Source of the DNA: Nematostella vectensis
Lineage: Eukaryota > Cnidaria > Anthozoa > Actiniaria > Edwardsiidae
DNA: 64,000 nt
Assembly (NCBI RefSeq): GCF_932526225.1
Contig: NC_064036.1
Location: 19,366,953-19,430,952, forward strand
Direction of reading: 5' to 3'
Position 1 is the first letter of the stretch, and every line of letters starts with the position of its first letter. This document shows, one piece after another, positions 1-11,744 of the stretch. The position numbers and the translations under genes were made by a program. The notes under the pieces were generated by a model that saw only the letters and a list, made by a program, of their open reading frames with translations, did not search any database and had not been told where the DNA came from.

Positions 1-209
1 TTTTGATATAAATAAGATACCTTAATTTTTTTTTGTAAGAATGTAGAATGTATGTACAAATCAAAAACATTTTTTTCTGACATTTAAATGATCACTATTG
101 GTTATCTTTTTTGCTCAAGACCTAATGAATAAAAAGGTAATAAAATATCTTGACTGAAATAACAGACCTCTTAAAAAAATGTTTAAGCATGGTATAGCCA
201 GAATAGACC
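1..209 (-). other. Downstream (3' UTR-like) sequence of XXYLT1
   Basis: AT-rich sequence follows the XXYLT1 stop. I see no coding potential. It probably contains the 3' UTR, but no polyadenylation site was fixed. Confidence 0.4.
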
Positions 210-2154
210 TCAATCTTCAGGAATAGCAGTTCTACAATTGCCATGATACACATGAACTGGCATACTGCAATTAAAGTACAAGTCAAACACTTTAGCATAG
301 CCATTATCACGCCAGTAGGAACATAACTGTCTGTTCCATCCACAAGGCAGGATGTAGAATAAATCTTTATGCTCAACACTCAAAAGAGAGTAGAAATCTT
401 GATCACCAAGGTGACCCTTGAAATTATACTTCTTCGCCATGTCAATGGCAGCTTCACTGGAAATAATTTGATTATAGGTCTTAGATCTCCGCATATTTTC
501 CAGGTGTAGAAGAGCCACTCCACTGTTAAACCCAGTGATGCCATTTGGCGGTGGCTCACCAACCATTGTGCCTGGGTTGTTGTGCCGATAGGTGTCAAAT
601 ATGTGGCGGTAGACTGGCTGCTGTTCTCTAGCTAGACCCATGATATTTGAAGACTCAAACTTTTTAAAGTGTTGAAAAAGCAGTTTGATATCATTCCTGA
701 ATCTGAAAGGATATAGAAAATCATATTTTTATTTGCTTGTAAACTTTTAAACATGAAAAACGATTCCCAGGTGTCTAAAGTAAAGATTTCAAGATCCTGT
801 CTTTTAGTTGCTGCAGTCTGAAGTAATCTTAGCTCTTGGGGCATTTACAGTAACTCTGTGATGTTTTAAGTACAAGGTTCCAGTTTAAAGGCATAAAACT
901 GACCCTTTGTACATTACAACTTTCAATACTTTCTATACAAACTGAAATGTTGCAAGATAAAAACCTACCTACCTCAGGTCTGAGTCCAACATTATAATTT
1001 TGGTGAGATTTTCTGGAAAAACTTTGTGTAAGGCGGTAGATAGGAAAAATATTGGATCACTGTAGTATGCACCTTTTTTGTAGCTGAAAGGCCTCTGAAA
1101 AAAGTAAAAGATAATTTATTTTATACCTTATGAGCAGGGGGGTGGCCCAGCTTTATCCCCCCCCCCCCCAAAAAAAAAATACAGTTATTGTATGAGACAT
1201 CTGTAATGCAGGAGAAAATGCCTTGAAAGGGCATTTTGGGCCCCCTCCAGTTAAAAATCCTGGCTACGCCGCTGATGACGTGTGGGAAGGCCCACATACA
1301 TAGCGCTTTGGAAGTGAGGTCAGAGAGGTTTTTATTTTTTTATTCCTGATAAATTCCAACAAAAACCCAAATAACCCTAGACCTCCAGTGAGGCCCAGGA
1401 GAAGGTTGCAAATCCTTACCTGTAAGACTTGCACAATTCCTTTCAGCCTCTCGGCAAGTTTGTCAGCATCATGAAAGACAATATCAGGGTTTGTACAGTG
1501 CCCTGACGTACGCATAAATATTCCTTTCACAACATCGGTGCCTTTTTTGTCGACAATGAAGTGAAATGTGATCGGTATAATAGAATGTTTACATATGGAT
1601 TTGATACACTTCTCTGTGCTGACAGCCAGCGGGCTTCCATGATAAGCTTTAACTAGTGTCATCAGTATGTTATATTCCCCGATTCTAAAATAATCGCTTT
1701 TCGGCTTAAACTGAGTCATTGCCTTCTTCTGTTGTGTTGGTGATTTTGAGCCGAGTTCTGGAGCCATTTCTTGCTCAGCTCTATCCATATTTGCGACATC
1801 AGCTTCTAAATCTTTCATGTTTTCCTCTTTGACTTTTTCACGTATTTTAAGTACCTCTTCCTTTTTTGCCTCACTCTTAATATCTTCTGCTTCGCCTTGT
1901 TCTTCCACCTCGTTATCATCCTCACTTTGCTCAGATGGAATGTTTACAAGTCTTTTCCTCTCTTCGTCGGCAGGTGATTTCGAAGTTCGGAAAGTTTTTG
2001 TATCTAAATCGAAACGTCTTATTACGCTAGAATCAGGCTGTGTTAAGAAAAACCTCCAGCTGACGATTATAAGAACGATCAAAACTCCTACACATATCGG
2101 TCGGATAGGGTTTCGATACATCGCTCGAGCTACGAAGGTTGATAGAGACGCCAT
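210..2154 (-). CDS. XXYLT1: Xyloside alpha-1,3-xylosyltransferase (XXYLT1), 3 exons
   Basis: Exons (minus strand) are 1420-2154, 973-1094 and 210-702. All junctions are GT/AG and phases agree, giving 449 aa (human about 393). It is a type II ER membrane protein. Residues 1-17 are cytosolic, about 18-36 are a single membrane anchor, and an acidic Lys/Glu-rich linker (about 70-150) precedes the GT8 catalytic domain. That domain contains MLDSDL (the DxD metal site, D282/D284), QPVYRH, GFNSGV, GHLGDQDF and the C-terminal YHGNCRTAIPED, all close to human XXYLT1. The family adds the second xylose to Xyl-Glc on EGF repeats of Notch and similar proteins. The start is the first ATG before the anchor. 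The linker is longer than in vertebrates, and intron 1 holds a C-tract repeat. Identity is very secure. Confidence 0.95.
1140..1275. repeat. C-tract repeat fragment in XXYLT1 intron 1
   Basis: A 13-base C run followed by an A run, and further right the motif AAAATCCTGGCTACG. That motif is the reverse of the GTAGCCAGGATTTT end seen at 32862. It looks like a fragment of the CAGGCCCG-ended MITE group, and only one end is recognisable. Confidence 0.45.
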
Positions 2155-2305
2155 GTTGTTCCATATTGTTGATATTGATCAAAAGTTCGTAACAATACAA
2201 CACGTGGCCTGAACCACAGGCGGCCCAAGGTTATTGTTAGACGCCTACAAATAGTCAATAGCTTAGTATCTCTGGTTGAGATAAGGAAAATGTGCCCAAC
2301 CAACC

Positions 2306-3048
2306 GTACGGAAGCCCAGGCCGGTCACGCGTGAAGTTTAGTTTTGAATTTCACTTTGCGACTTCAACTATAAAATTGCAATCTGTTATCAAACTCCAAC
2401 TTTCAAATTAAAGTCTATTATCGAATTCTAACTTTAAAATCGCTCTCCAATATCGGGCTACAACTTGGAAAACAAAAACAAACTCCCACATCGCTCTATT
2501 TTTTAGTCAACATAAAATTGCGCCTTCGCTTTTGAGCTAGCAAGTCACTCTCGCAAGTCAATCAACGCTTTCGTTTTTCAACTTCTCTAATTGCCTCGCT
2601 TTTTAACTTCAAATTACAACTCACAAACCAAGATCGCTTTTCATCTCCAAATTACAACTCTCAAATCATACTCGCTTTTTATCTTCAAAATTAAACTCTC
2701 AAATCACACTCGCTTTTCATCTTCAAAATTCAACTCTCAAATCAAAGTCACTTTTCATCTTCAAAATTCAACTCTCAAACCACACTCGCTTTTCATCTCC
2801 AAAATACAACTCTCAAATCACTTAAAGTATTTCATCTCAAAATTACAACTCTCAAATCAAACTTTGATTTCATCTCCAAATTACAATTCTTAATCCACAC
2901 TCGCTTTTCACTTCCAAAATACAAATCTTAAATTACACTCGCTTTTCATCTCCAAATACAACTCTCACGTCACACTCGCTTTTCCAAAATACAACTCTCT
3001 TTCTAATCAAATTTAATTTAGTCGAACATGTTAATACGTTAACCCATT
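2306..3048. repeat. Left long terminal inverted repeat
   Basis: The inner half is an array of roughly 38-bp units built on CAACTCTCAAATCACACTCG followed by CTTTTCATCTTCAAAA-like sequence. The outer half is unique. The array gives open frames by chance; these are not genes. Confidence 0.75.
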
Positions 3049-4045
3049 GACTCCTGGCTATTTTTTAGCTGAATTTACAAAAAAACAGACTGAAAACAGA
3101 TACCTCCCCCCCTATTCTGAGTTTTATACAGCCCGTCAAAGTCAAACACAGCTGCACCTAGTCAGCGGTATCCAAGCTTTCCAACAGTGCTTTGCTGTCC
3201 CCACTTTTAATCCCTCGTCGTTGTGCTGAAGCCAGTACAAGTTGATGGTTGCTTGTATTTTTCATCAAAAATACAGCTATGAGCATATTAGGAGAGTGTC
3301 TCAGGACATCATGAAGTCTTTTGGGGCATAATTGAGTGCTTTGCTTATGGATATTTGCAAGCAAAGGTGGATTCGTGATGATTTTTTCTTGTTTGGCTTT
3401 GCCTGGATGAGAAAATAATTTTCTAATGAATCACCACAGCTCTCCTAAATGCTGTCTTTTCTGAAACCAAATTGATTCCAAAATTGTTTACACTGCTATT
3501 CTGGGTCTGTATGACCTGGAATTGATTCGTTTGGCTTCGGGGTGAAAAGACTTATAAAAAACCATCTGACTTTGGGGAGAGGAGTGCTGACTGGTCCTCC
3601 CCTGGTGAATTTTTCCCTGGATCTCCCAGAATGCTTTTCAATCCGTAAAGGCATCTTCATGGTTTTACAAGCCTTCAAGGAGTGGACATTGTGTTTTGAG
3701 GCCATGGAAATGAACCTGGAGGATCAGAATAAAGGTATCTATTTGTGTCTTGAGCTGTGTTTGCTGATCTCTCTCCCTTGTGTTGTATTTTGAGCGTTTT
3801 ATTGAGAGGGGTGATTCTGCTTTTCTTACCTTGTTCGATTTGAAATTTGTCAAAGAACCTGTGCTATTATTTGGCTTAAGAGTACTTGCCAACACCTTGG
3901 TTGGATGCATATCTTCAAGACCATTTATCCCTTAGACTGATGCCTGAGTATCTTCATCTTGTTGTGTTTAGTTTGCATTTATGAATTTTTTGGGTTGTGG
4001 CTACTTCCCAAAGCCGGTACAGGCCGGTTAAGGGGTCAATGTGTT
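3035..4045. repeat. ~1 kb repeat with weak inverted ends
   Basis: The left end CCATTGACTCCT and right end AGGGGTCAATGT are imperfect inverted copies about 1 kb apart. Short open stretches on the minus strand (3158-3364, 3496-3705, 3665-3910) are in different frames and match nothing I recognise. This may be a decayed non-autonomous element or a captured gene fragment. Confidence 0.35.
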
Positions 4046-4096
4046 TTTAATGCGATTGTGACTTCATTTTGAAGATCGATTTGCATTACGCACTGG

Positions 4097-4290
4097 GGGG
4101 CTTGCGCCAAGAGATCACGTGACCTTTTTGGGTGGCAAATACAAAACAAAATGATCAAACAAAAAATCAGAAATAACTGCGCCCGTCACACCAGAGAACG
4201 ACATGGAAATAGAATCTTTAAATAAAACTAAACCCTTTCTGAAAAAAGGATCTTTTGTTTTTCTTTAGCGCTGAATAAATCCCCTTGTCA
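4097..4290. mobile_element. MITE, CACGTG-terminal family, copy 1 (truncated)
   Basis: Starts with CTTGCGCCAAGAGATCACGT followed by GACCTTTTTGGGTGGCAAAT, the same end as the copies at 21083 and 59424. It shares internal AACTGCGCCCGTCA with copy 2. The matching right end is not present, so it is truncated. Confidence 0.6.
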
Positions 4291-4656
4291 GAAAACTCAA
4301 CCCCCCAGCCCCCCCCCCCCCCTGAATTCTTTATTACTTTAGAAACAGAATTAAGCATTTTGTTATTGTATTGGATTGAATGTCATAGTGACCAGGCGAA
4401 TTTCTTTCACAAATGAAACGAGTCAATGAGAAAGGTACTCTTACTTCCACTCCAGGCCAAAGTCTTTGGATATGTACGCTATAATGACCTTAGAAGACTT
4501 CCCTTTTTTTATCATTTATACAAACGCAGTACACATTTCTGAAAATTGCATACTCATTAATTAGTTTATTGCAGTAACTGCTTAATCTGTGAATAATGAT
4601 AAGAAATCAAAGAAAGCAAGTTCACAAATACATTAATTAAATGATAATAAATTTAC

Positions 4657-4720
4657 CTGGAGTGACGTCTCCAACATAACCATCTGCGTTAGCTATCATC
4701 GACAGAATATTCCTCGACAT
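4657..4720 (-). other. Orphan coding-like first exon inside the TIR element
   Basis: An ATG at 4720 opens a 21-codon stretch (MSRNILSMIANADGYVGDV...) that ends exactly at a good splice donor, CCAG|GTAAAT. I recognise no protein family and could not find the following exon downstream on the minus strand. It may be the start of a gene carried by the TIR element, a captured host exon, or chance. Confidence 0.3.
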
Positions 4721-5111
4721 GGTTGCGGCTGCACTCTTGCATTAGAGTCAAGCAAAAGAGTATGGCAGTATGGCCGCGCTTTGAAAGTCGGCAACACAGC
4801 GTATTTCCCTCGCAGCTGTCCTGGACACGACACTGTAGGTGGTTCTAGCGGCGAACTACACATATGGTTCTAATTTCACACAGGCTGACAAACAACAATA
4901 ATCTTTTAGGGAGAGAGAAAACTACAAGTTTGAAGTGTGAAAACCTAGCAAAAATGCTTCAAGATGCTTAGGAGTTAGGGAGAGGCGACTGATAGCGCAT
5001 CCTGCACCATGCTGAGCGTACCGTACCAGACCCACAAACTCAAGTGGATTATAGGAATTACAGACTCACCAAACCAGTCAAACAACTTCCTGGTAAAGCT
5101 TCAAAAGGCGG

Positions 5112-5465
5112 TGTGACCGACCTTACGATCTCAAGGTGTTGAAGCCATTTAACAGGGGCCTTGGAGAGGCTATCACGGATTTGTCATACAGTAGCAACAA
5201 AATATATTTCATGAAGCGGATATTTCTGTTGGTAATGTTTCGAACCAAACGACACTCTGTTTTCACGATCTCCGACTTTCTTCTCCCTTTATTCGAATCA
5301 GCTCTCAATCTCTCTCCAATCTGTCTTACCATCTCCCACGAGTTCACCCCGTGCCTGGTACAATGATACGTGATCCTACTACTAATTACATATTACATAA
5401 TTGGTGATCATAAACTAATAACTGTAACCACTTCCGGTACACCAAAACGGAACTTCCGGAATACA
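5112..5465 (-). repeat. Probable 3' LTR of the BEL/Pao element
   Basis: On the plus strand the segment starts TGTGACCGACC and ends GGAATACA, the TG...CA ends of an LTR. The adjoining bases 5466-5476 are a C-run, which is the polypurine tract in the sense strand. An AATAAA in the sense orientation lies near 5290. About 354 bp. A partner copy was not found. Confidence 0.55.
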
Positions 5466-5481
5466 CTCCCCCCCTTGACTC

Positions 5482-6660
5482 TTAGGAGTCAAGCAAAGCC
5501 CCGATCGCGATTCTATTCTGCGCGTGCAATGCTGCGGCTCGAGTGGACCTGGCTCTGGTATGCACGCTCCTGTCCGCGCACGCGCTGCGATTCACTGTCG
5601 AGTCCGCGCACCTAACTTCTATGGGGTAGAGTCTCTGGACTGGTCTGTCCAGGCGAGATGGCTTGCCCTTCTTGACAAGTCTAACTTGCGCTCCTCTCAC
5701 TACGTCATCTCTGCCCTTGATCAACTTCTCTACTACCGCCATCTTCCACTGACTCCTCTTACTGCCGTCCTCGTGCACTGTCACTACTTGAACTGCCTCC
5801 CTATGATGCCCGGTGACACGACTACTACGATGGAACTCTCGAAGGCTAGCTAGATACTCCTTACTCCATCTCTTCCAAAAATGGGAGAGTTTAGCACTTA
5901 CATACCTAAACCGACTGTTGTGGTCTGGATTCGCTACATCGTCTGGCTCTACTACCTCGTCTGGAAAGCTATTTAGTCGTCTGTCATACATTAGATGGGC
6001 TGGTGTAAGCTCCACCTCTCCGACGTCATCGTACACATATGTAAGCGGCCTGTCGTTCAGTGTGCTCTCGACCTCCACCAAAACTGTAATTAGCTCATCA
6101 TAGGTCAATCGTGCCTCGCCCAAGGTCTTCCTCAAACACCGCTTGACGCTTTCTACCATTCTCTCGTAAAACCCACCCCACCATGGAGCCTTCTCTAGGT
6201 TGAATTGCCGAGATACTCTGTTGACCTCTAAATAGGCCTCCGGGTGCTCATATTGCGCCTTTAGGGCCTTTGCTGCGGCTTTGAACGTTTTCGCATTGTC
6301 TGACACTATCAGCGTTGGAGCTCCCTTCCTGGCTGCAAACCTTCTAAGGCATCTCCTGAAAGTACAAGCCTCTAAATCTACCACTAAATCGAGATATAAT
6401 GCTCGTGTCACGCAACACGAGAAAAGTGTCACATACGCCTTCTGCATCATACCTGTACTACTCTTGTAATAGAGAGGACCTGCAAAGTCTACTCCTACTT
6501 TGGAGAATGGCTCTGCCTGCGTGACTCTTAAAGCCTGGTAAATCCGCCACGGGAGGCGGCGCGTATGCCCTGCCTTCTAGCTTCTTACACGTGACACACC
6601 TATGCACTATCTTCTTCACAACTTGTCTACCTTTCGGAACCCAGAACCTTGTCCGCAACT
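5482..6660 (-). pseudogene. BEL/Pao integrase core and C-terminal region (broken)
   Basis: The longest piece, 5482-6450, shows the rve-type integrase core: a start near YVTLFSCCVTRALYLDLV, the second acidic site at VSDNAKTF, and the APWWGGFYERMV segment with its glutamate. A DUF5641-like tail with TPAHLM follows. A separate frame at 6458-6658 holds the Cys pair CVTCKK of the N-terminal HHCC zinc domain. The two pieces are out of frame with each other, so the gene is dead. Confidence 0.85.
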
Positions 6661-6701
6661 GCGCTAAGGTGCCGCTAACACCACTGTGGTGTAACTTACT
6701 A

Positions 6702-6812
6702 TGGCAGTCTAGTATAACCAGCTCTGTCAGCCTGTTATCCCTTGGTAGTATTATGGGCAGTCTAGTATAACCAGCTCTGTCAGCCTGTGATCTCTTGGTA
6801 GTATTATGGGCA
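6702..6812. repeat. 53-bp tandem duplication inside the integrase region
   Basis: The block beginning GCAGTCTAGTATAACCAGCT occurs at 6704 and again at 6757. Because 53 is not a multiple of three, the duplication itself shifts the reading frame between the two integrase pieces. Confidence 0.8.
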
Positions 6813-7956
6813 TTCTAGCGTCTGTCGCAAGCTCGGAATTACCCAGTCTCCCTCTGCACCTAAGTAAGCCTGCCTCTTCTACTAAATCTAGCTGCTTGGT
6901 CACCTGATTAAACGTCGCTTGTTGCTTCAAGTCTACTTGCGCTGACTTTATCCACTCTAGCTCTGCGTTCGTCATCTCCTTTCTAGATAACCTGCCTGTC
7001 ATCCTGTCTTCTACTTTCTCTGCCCTAACATTGTGCATGAATCTCCGAACATACGCTGTTACCTTGAACAACTTGCTACAATTACTGAAGTTGTTAGGGT
7101 TGATTACACTAGATATGTCACTCTTCGGTACTCTGGTGTTGACTACCATACTTATAGTGCCCTTCTCCTCTTCCGCCCCAGCTGGCGTTCTCTCGATCTG
7201 TAATGCTGGCCATCCCTGTTCGGGACCAGTCAGCCAGTGTGGGCCATTCCACCACAGTGCACTACTCTCGAGTTTGGAGGCGAGTGCACCCCGTGACCCA
7301 ATGTCGGCCGGGTTCTGTTCTCCCGAGCAATGCCTCCACTCACCGTTCCTAGTCAGCTGCAAAATTTCGTCTACTCTGTGCTTAACGAACTGTTTCCACT
7401 CACCTTTGTTCGCCAACCAGTATAACACTGTTTTGCTATTTGACCAGTAAACCTCCCTTTCTTCTTCAATGAGTGTGCCTAGTGCTTCTTTAACATGGCT
7501 GACTAGACGGGCAAGGATTAACGCGGCCATTAGCTCTAACCTGGGGATTGTCATCTCTTTATGGGGGGCCACTCTAGTCTTGCTGCAAAGTAACTTTACC
7601 TGCCTCTCTCCCCCCACGTCGTATACGAGGTATACGACGGCACAGTACGCCTTGCGACTCGCATCAGCAGACCCGTGAATCTGCACCTTACGGTTGGACG
7701 TGTCCAATACGCACCGAGGTACTTCAACACTTATCAAATTTCCCAGGTCTTTAACCCAGGCCTTCCACTCTTTCCTTACCTCTCCAGTCAATTCCTCGTC
7801 CCAGGTTAACTCGGTCATTCTACACAGGGTCTGAAAAAGGATTCTTGCAGCTACAGTTACTGGGCTTACTATTCCTAGGGGATCGAACATACCTGCAAGA
7901 ACACTTAGCACATTTCGCTTCGTCGTTGGCGACTGCCTTCTCATATAGGTGGCCAA
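6751..7956 (-). pseudogene. BEL/Pao RNase H and start of integrase
   Basis: About 400 codons. It opens with the RT-connection region (LAGMFDPLGIVSPV, a BEL/Pao hallmark). The RNase H part follows, with GSADASRKAYCAVVY, the motif IPRLELMAAL and the SNSKTVLYWL stretch; the usual acidic D in the last motif reads N here. The frame then runs into the start of the integrase zinc region (RCRGRLGN). It overlaps the reverse transcriptase piece in another frame, marking a frameshift near 7950. Confidence 0.85.
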
Positions 7957-8700
7957 ATGTGAGTCCTATAGTGTCACTACTGCTATTCCAGGGTAGGCCT
8001 AACACCTTGTGAATATCACAGTCGCTTGCCACGCCCTGGCTAGTCTTACCACGAGCCACACCTTCTTTACTACCTGGCATACATCTCCCTTCGCTTACAT
8101 CCAAACTACCTCTGAGCTCGCTATCGTTAGTCTGCCACTTGCGCAGGTTAAACCCACCTTCTACCAACCTCGACTTGGACTTCACGTATAACTCATACGC
8201 CTCTTCCGGGGTGTTACTCCCTGTCACCAAGTCATCTACATAAAAACTGTCGACTAACATCTCTACAAACTCAGGATCTATATCTATAAACTTCACGAGG
8301 TGGTGCCTCAAGGTTCCATTCAATAGAAATGGCGAGGCGTTCAGACCAAACACCACTCTACAAAACCGGTATATCTTGATTACGGAATCCTCCCTTCTCG
8401 GGTCCTCTGTGAATGAGAATTGTAAACAATCTCGGTCTCCAGGGTCGACTTCGATATTCAAGAAAGCCTTCTCGATATCTGCTATAAGGGCTACCCTGTG
8501 GAGACGGAATCTCAGCAACACATTAAATAGGAGGGGGTTGAGAGACGGTCCAACGTGTAAACAGTCGTTGAGCGACACGCCCTTTTTACCTGTCTTCGCC
8601 GACGCATTATAGATTACTCTTACCGGTGTACTAGTAGCAACATTCCTACGCAATACCGCTCTATGTGGTAAGTAATGGATCTTGTTACCATCTTCTAACG
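7820..8700 (-). pseudogene. BEL/Pao reverse transcriptase (broken)
   Basis: RT palm motifs are visible: VIYNASAK and LNDCLHVGPSLNPLLFNVL, then ADIEKAFLNI (first catalytic Asp), FGLNASPFLLN, and the FYVDDLVTG active site. The frame is left near 7950-8000, where the real continuation sits in the RNase H frame. Upstream, at 8700-8815, a stop separates it from the protease region. Confidence 0.9.
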
Positions 8701-8811
8701 CATGAACCGGCTATATCTCTCCCGACTCTAACTGACCCTTGTTTACTGCCTCGTACTGGTCTAGCACTTCTGGCTCTTGCCTAAGCTTTCTAATTGTGCC
8801 ATGAAGGCGTC

Positions 8812-9541
8812 CTAGGCTGTTTTCGTAATTAGTAGGTAACGATCTGTAGTTGACCTTCCATGGTAACTTAACCGAAACAAATTGAAACAAATGTTATTCA
8901 GAAATTCTTCCTGTACTCCCTGTGTCTCTCTAATACCTAGGGTCTCTAAATCCCACAGTCTCGCTATCTCACTCTCCAAACTCTCTGATTGCTCTGCTGA
9001 CCGGTCTTGGACTAACAAATTAGCCTGTACTATCTGTACATTCTCTACACATTCACTATCTACTGTCATAGGGCCTGACAATACCCATCCTAACTCTGTC
9101 TCTATGGCGACGGGTTCCTCTACTTTGCCTCGAATTACTCGTCCTTTCTGAAAATGCCAAAGATAATCCGCTTCAACTAAAATCTCTATTTCTAGTCTTT
9201 CCTCATTCCTATTCACATCTGAGAACCATAAACCTTTGAGATGCGGAAACTGATCTCTAGCTAACTCTACATGACATTGGGTATGCTGGAAATCTCTGGC
9301 ACTACGAACGCCTGCACATTAATGCTAGCACCTCCATTTGCAGGACTTACATTAAACTCTACCACCTCTCTGAGCGTGCCTTTCTGGTCGCGCTGACCAA
9401 ACGTGTTAATGCAAAGCCATTCACGCCTAACGTCAGGAAGTTTGGCTTTGCGCGCTGCCGACGCCGTGATGAATGAGCGGTGACTTCCGGCGTCAAACAA
9501 AAACCTTGTCCTAGCTGATACGCCCCCTTCCCAGCTAACAA
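8812..9541 (-). pseudogene. BEL/Pao aspartic protease and linker (broken)
   Basis: The 9267-9500 piece contains FDAGSHRSFIT, a DxG-type retropepsin site as in the DUF1758 family. The 8812-9216 piece has ETELGWVLSGP, typical of the segment between protease and RT in BEL/Pao. The two are in different frames. Confidence 0.8.
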
Positions 9542-9610
9542 TGCCCTGCGCTGTTTGTAAAGCTATGCGCGTACCAGAGCCAACATGAAAACTCTCCGCA
9601 AACCCCGAAG

Positions 9611-10906
9611 CTACGTGATTTGAAGTAGCTTCTCCCGCTTGCTCGCTCTCCCCCCGTTCCTGCTGTGGCGTTTCTGTTTGGCCACTAGCTTGATTTTCGC
9701 ATATTGAAAGATGATGCGCGCCCGCGCAGCCCTTACAGTTACTATCTTTCGATCTACACTCGTAGGACTGTAATTTTTCCTAAGGCATCTAAAACATCTA
9801 GCATACTTAACCAAGATTTTCTTTCGCTCTCCCGGTGACTTGAATCTCTCACAGTTCTCTGACTTGTGTTTTCCAAGACAAAAAACACACGTCTCCTGTC
9901 CATTAGCTTCAACAAATAATGCGCTCCCGCTTGTTTGCCTTTGCATACCGTCTTGTGGTTTCTTGTTACTTGCCTCAGAAGAAATCGGCTTGTGCTCTTC
10001 TCTCAGCTCTACCTCCGCTCGTATCTCAGCCAACAGTCTTTCCATACTCCATGACATGAAGTTTTGATATCCACGGGTGATTGTGAGCCGGAACGAGTTC
10101 GGCAACTTCTGTAGCAGGGCCGGTACCACGATCCCCGAATAACTTGTTTCATTTACATTTAGAGCTTCTAGCCCTCGGAAATGCGTCTCCGCTACATCGT
10201 AGAACCGCCTCAGCCTCGTTAAGTCCCCATCGTTAAAAACAGGCGACAGGTTAAGTAGGTCGTTAATGTGCGACCGCTGTATAGCCTCGGTTTTGCCATA
10301 TCGCTTGCGAAGTATTTCGATAGCAGCGCCGTAGTTTGCCGCGGTCATCGCGAAACCAGCAATGGTCTGTTTCGCCTCGTCTACCAGTAACCCCTTCAGA
10401 TAAGCGAACTTATCTACGTCCGCGAGCGCCTCATTGCTATCAATGGCGCTCTCAAAGGAGTCCCAGAATTCCGGCCATTCTTGTATTTTGCCACCAAATT
10501 TCGGCACTTCAAGCTTAGGTAGCCTTGCTCTCACACTCGCCTCAGTCGAGGTAGAAGACCTTGCCGGTGAACTAGGCAAGCTAGCCGGGCTGATCGCTGG
10601 GGATGCGGGTTGATCCCACAGTGCCATTAACCCCTCCATCCTGTGGATAACCTCGTACAGTCTCGCCCGCATCTCGTCGCCCTCCGTTATGATTGCCTCG
10701 AGCTCTTCGCTATCTTCTTTCTCCGCCGACAACTCGATGACCTCATCGTCGAGTGCGCGAAGGGTCTCTGCCTTTTCTTTGGCGCTGTCTCGGTGCTGGC
10801 GGATCGCTAACTTCTCATCTTTGCTGTGTTCTTCAAGATCCAAGATCTCATTTACCTTTCTAATCAACTTCGTTGCTGCTCCTCTATGAGCTCCACGCAC
10901 TTTCAT
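9611..10906 (-). pseudogene. BEL/Pao gag-like region (DUF1759 type)
   Basis: 431 codons starting at ATG 10906. The N-terminal part is helical and charged. The centre carries LPKLEVPKFGGKIQEWPEFW and FAYLKGLL, the signature of the DUF1759 gag domain. Near the C terminus CVFCLGKHKSENC is a zinc knuckle; a second (CFRCLRKNY) is cut by a frame change before completion. It is the best preserved part of the element. Confidence 0.85.
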
Positions 10907-10960
10907 TGAAAGTCCCTAGGAAATCTTTTTTATTTATTTTTTATTAACTTCTTGTTGTCT

Positions 10961-11744
10961 GTCTGTGTGTTGTATGCCCCCCCTCGTCATTAAGTAAAAG
11001 AATTCGTTGCGAGCGAAAGAAAAAAAAAAGGAAAAATAGCGAATAGGAACAAATACATAATATGATGCATCTACGTATAAAATTATTTCCCCTTTTCAAA
11101 CAGGATGGGCGAATTGTAAATGAATATAATTCCAGTCCAGAGTCCAGATTTTAGCAATGCCGAAAGAGTTTGGGTTTCAAGAGCGATGGCCGAGAACGGC
11201 AAAAACGAGACCATGGACCTAGAACTAGTAGGGGCAAGACAACCAAGAAAGTAATAATATGATAGTTTTCTATATTGGTTACAGCTTACATCGTAGCAAA
11301 AAATAAGTGTTACAGTAAGCAAGTTTAGGTGGCCGTCCGTAGGCTATCACCACAATCGGGTGCCCCAGAGCGGACACCTAAACAGGCTCTTTTAAAACAC
11401 TCAACAGCCACCCAAGGGATAAAATAGCTATCCATGCTTGGTGCTCATCATATTATTAATTCAGTCCATGCAGTCTTTGCTCGTAAGAGTCAGAAAAGCG
11501 CGCGCACGCTCCACGTAATCAACCCTTGGTCCGGTGGTGGCCGCCCTGGGCTTCGCGCAGACTCGTACCCAGTCGCTTATTAATAAAAGAACAGAAAGAG
11601 AAGGGAGCTTGAGAGGGAAAAAAAGAGGGCGCGCAAGGATATCCGGGAAGGAAGATGAGGGCGCGCATTCAACTCTCAAATCGCTCTACAACTTCAACTC
11701 TCAAATCCAATTGCGTAATCGATCTTCAGAATGAAGCCACAATC
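10961..11744. other. Spacer between BEL gag and right TIR
   Basis: Low-complexity and repeat-like sequence with no recognisable gene and no LTR copy. The open frame on the minus strand at 11461-11679 looks like a repeat-derived chance frame. Confidence 0.4.

Larger units (their letters stand above)
5112..10960 (-). mobile_element. BEL/Pao LTR retrotransposon, decayed, minus strand
   Basis: Reading from right to left the order is gag (DUF1759 type), aspartic protease, reverse transcriptase, RNase H, integrase (with DUF5641-like tail), polypurine tract and 3' LTR. This is the standard BEL/Pao order. The coding region is split by frame changes and a stop into at least six pieces, so it cannot be active. 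A 3' LTR is visible, but I found no matching 5' LTR beyond the gag start, so the 5' end looks truncated. It lies nested inside the long-TIR element. Confidence 0.9.

Noticed and set aside
5524-6103. Plus-strand open frames opposite the integrase
   Set aside because: Shadows of the minus-strand BEL/Pao coding region.
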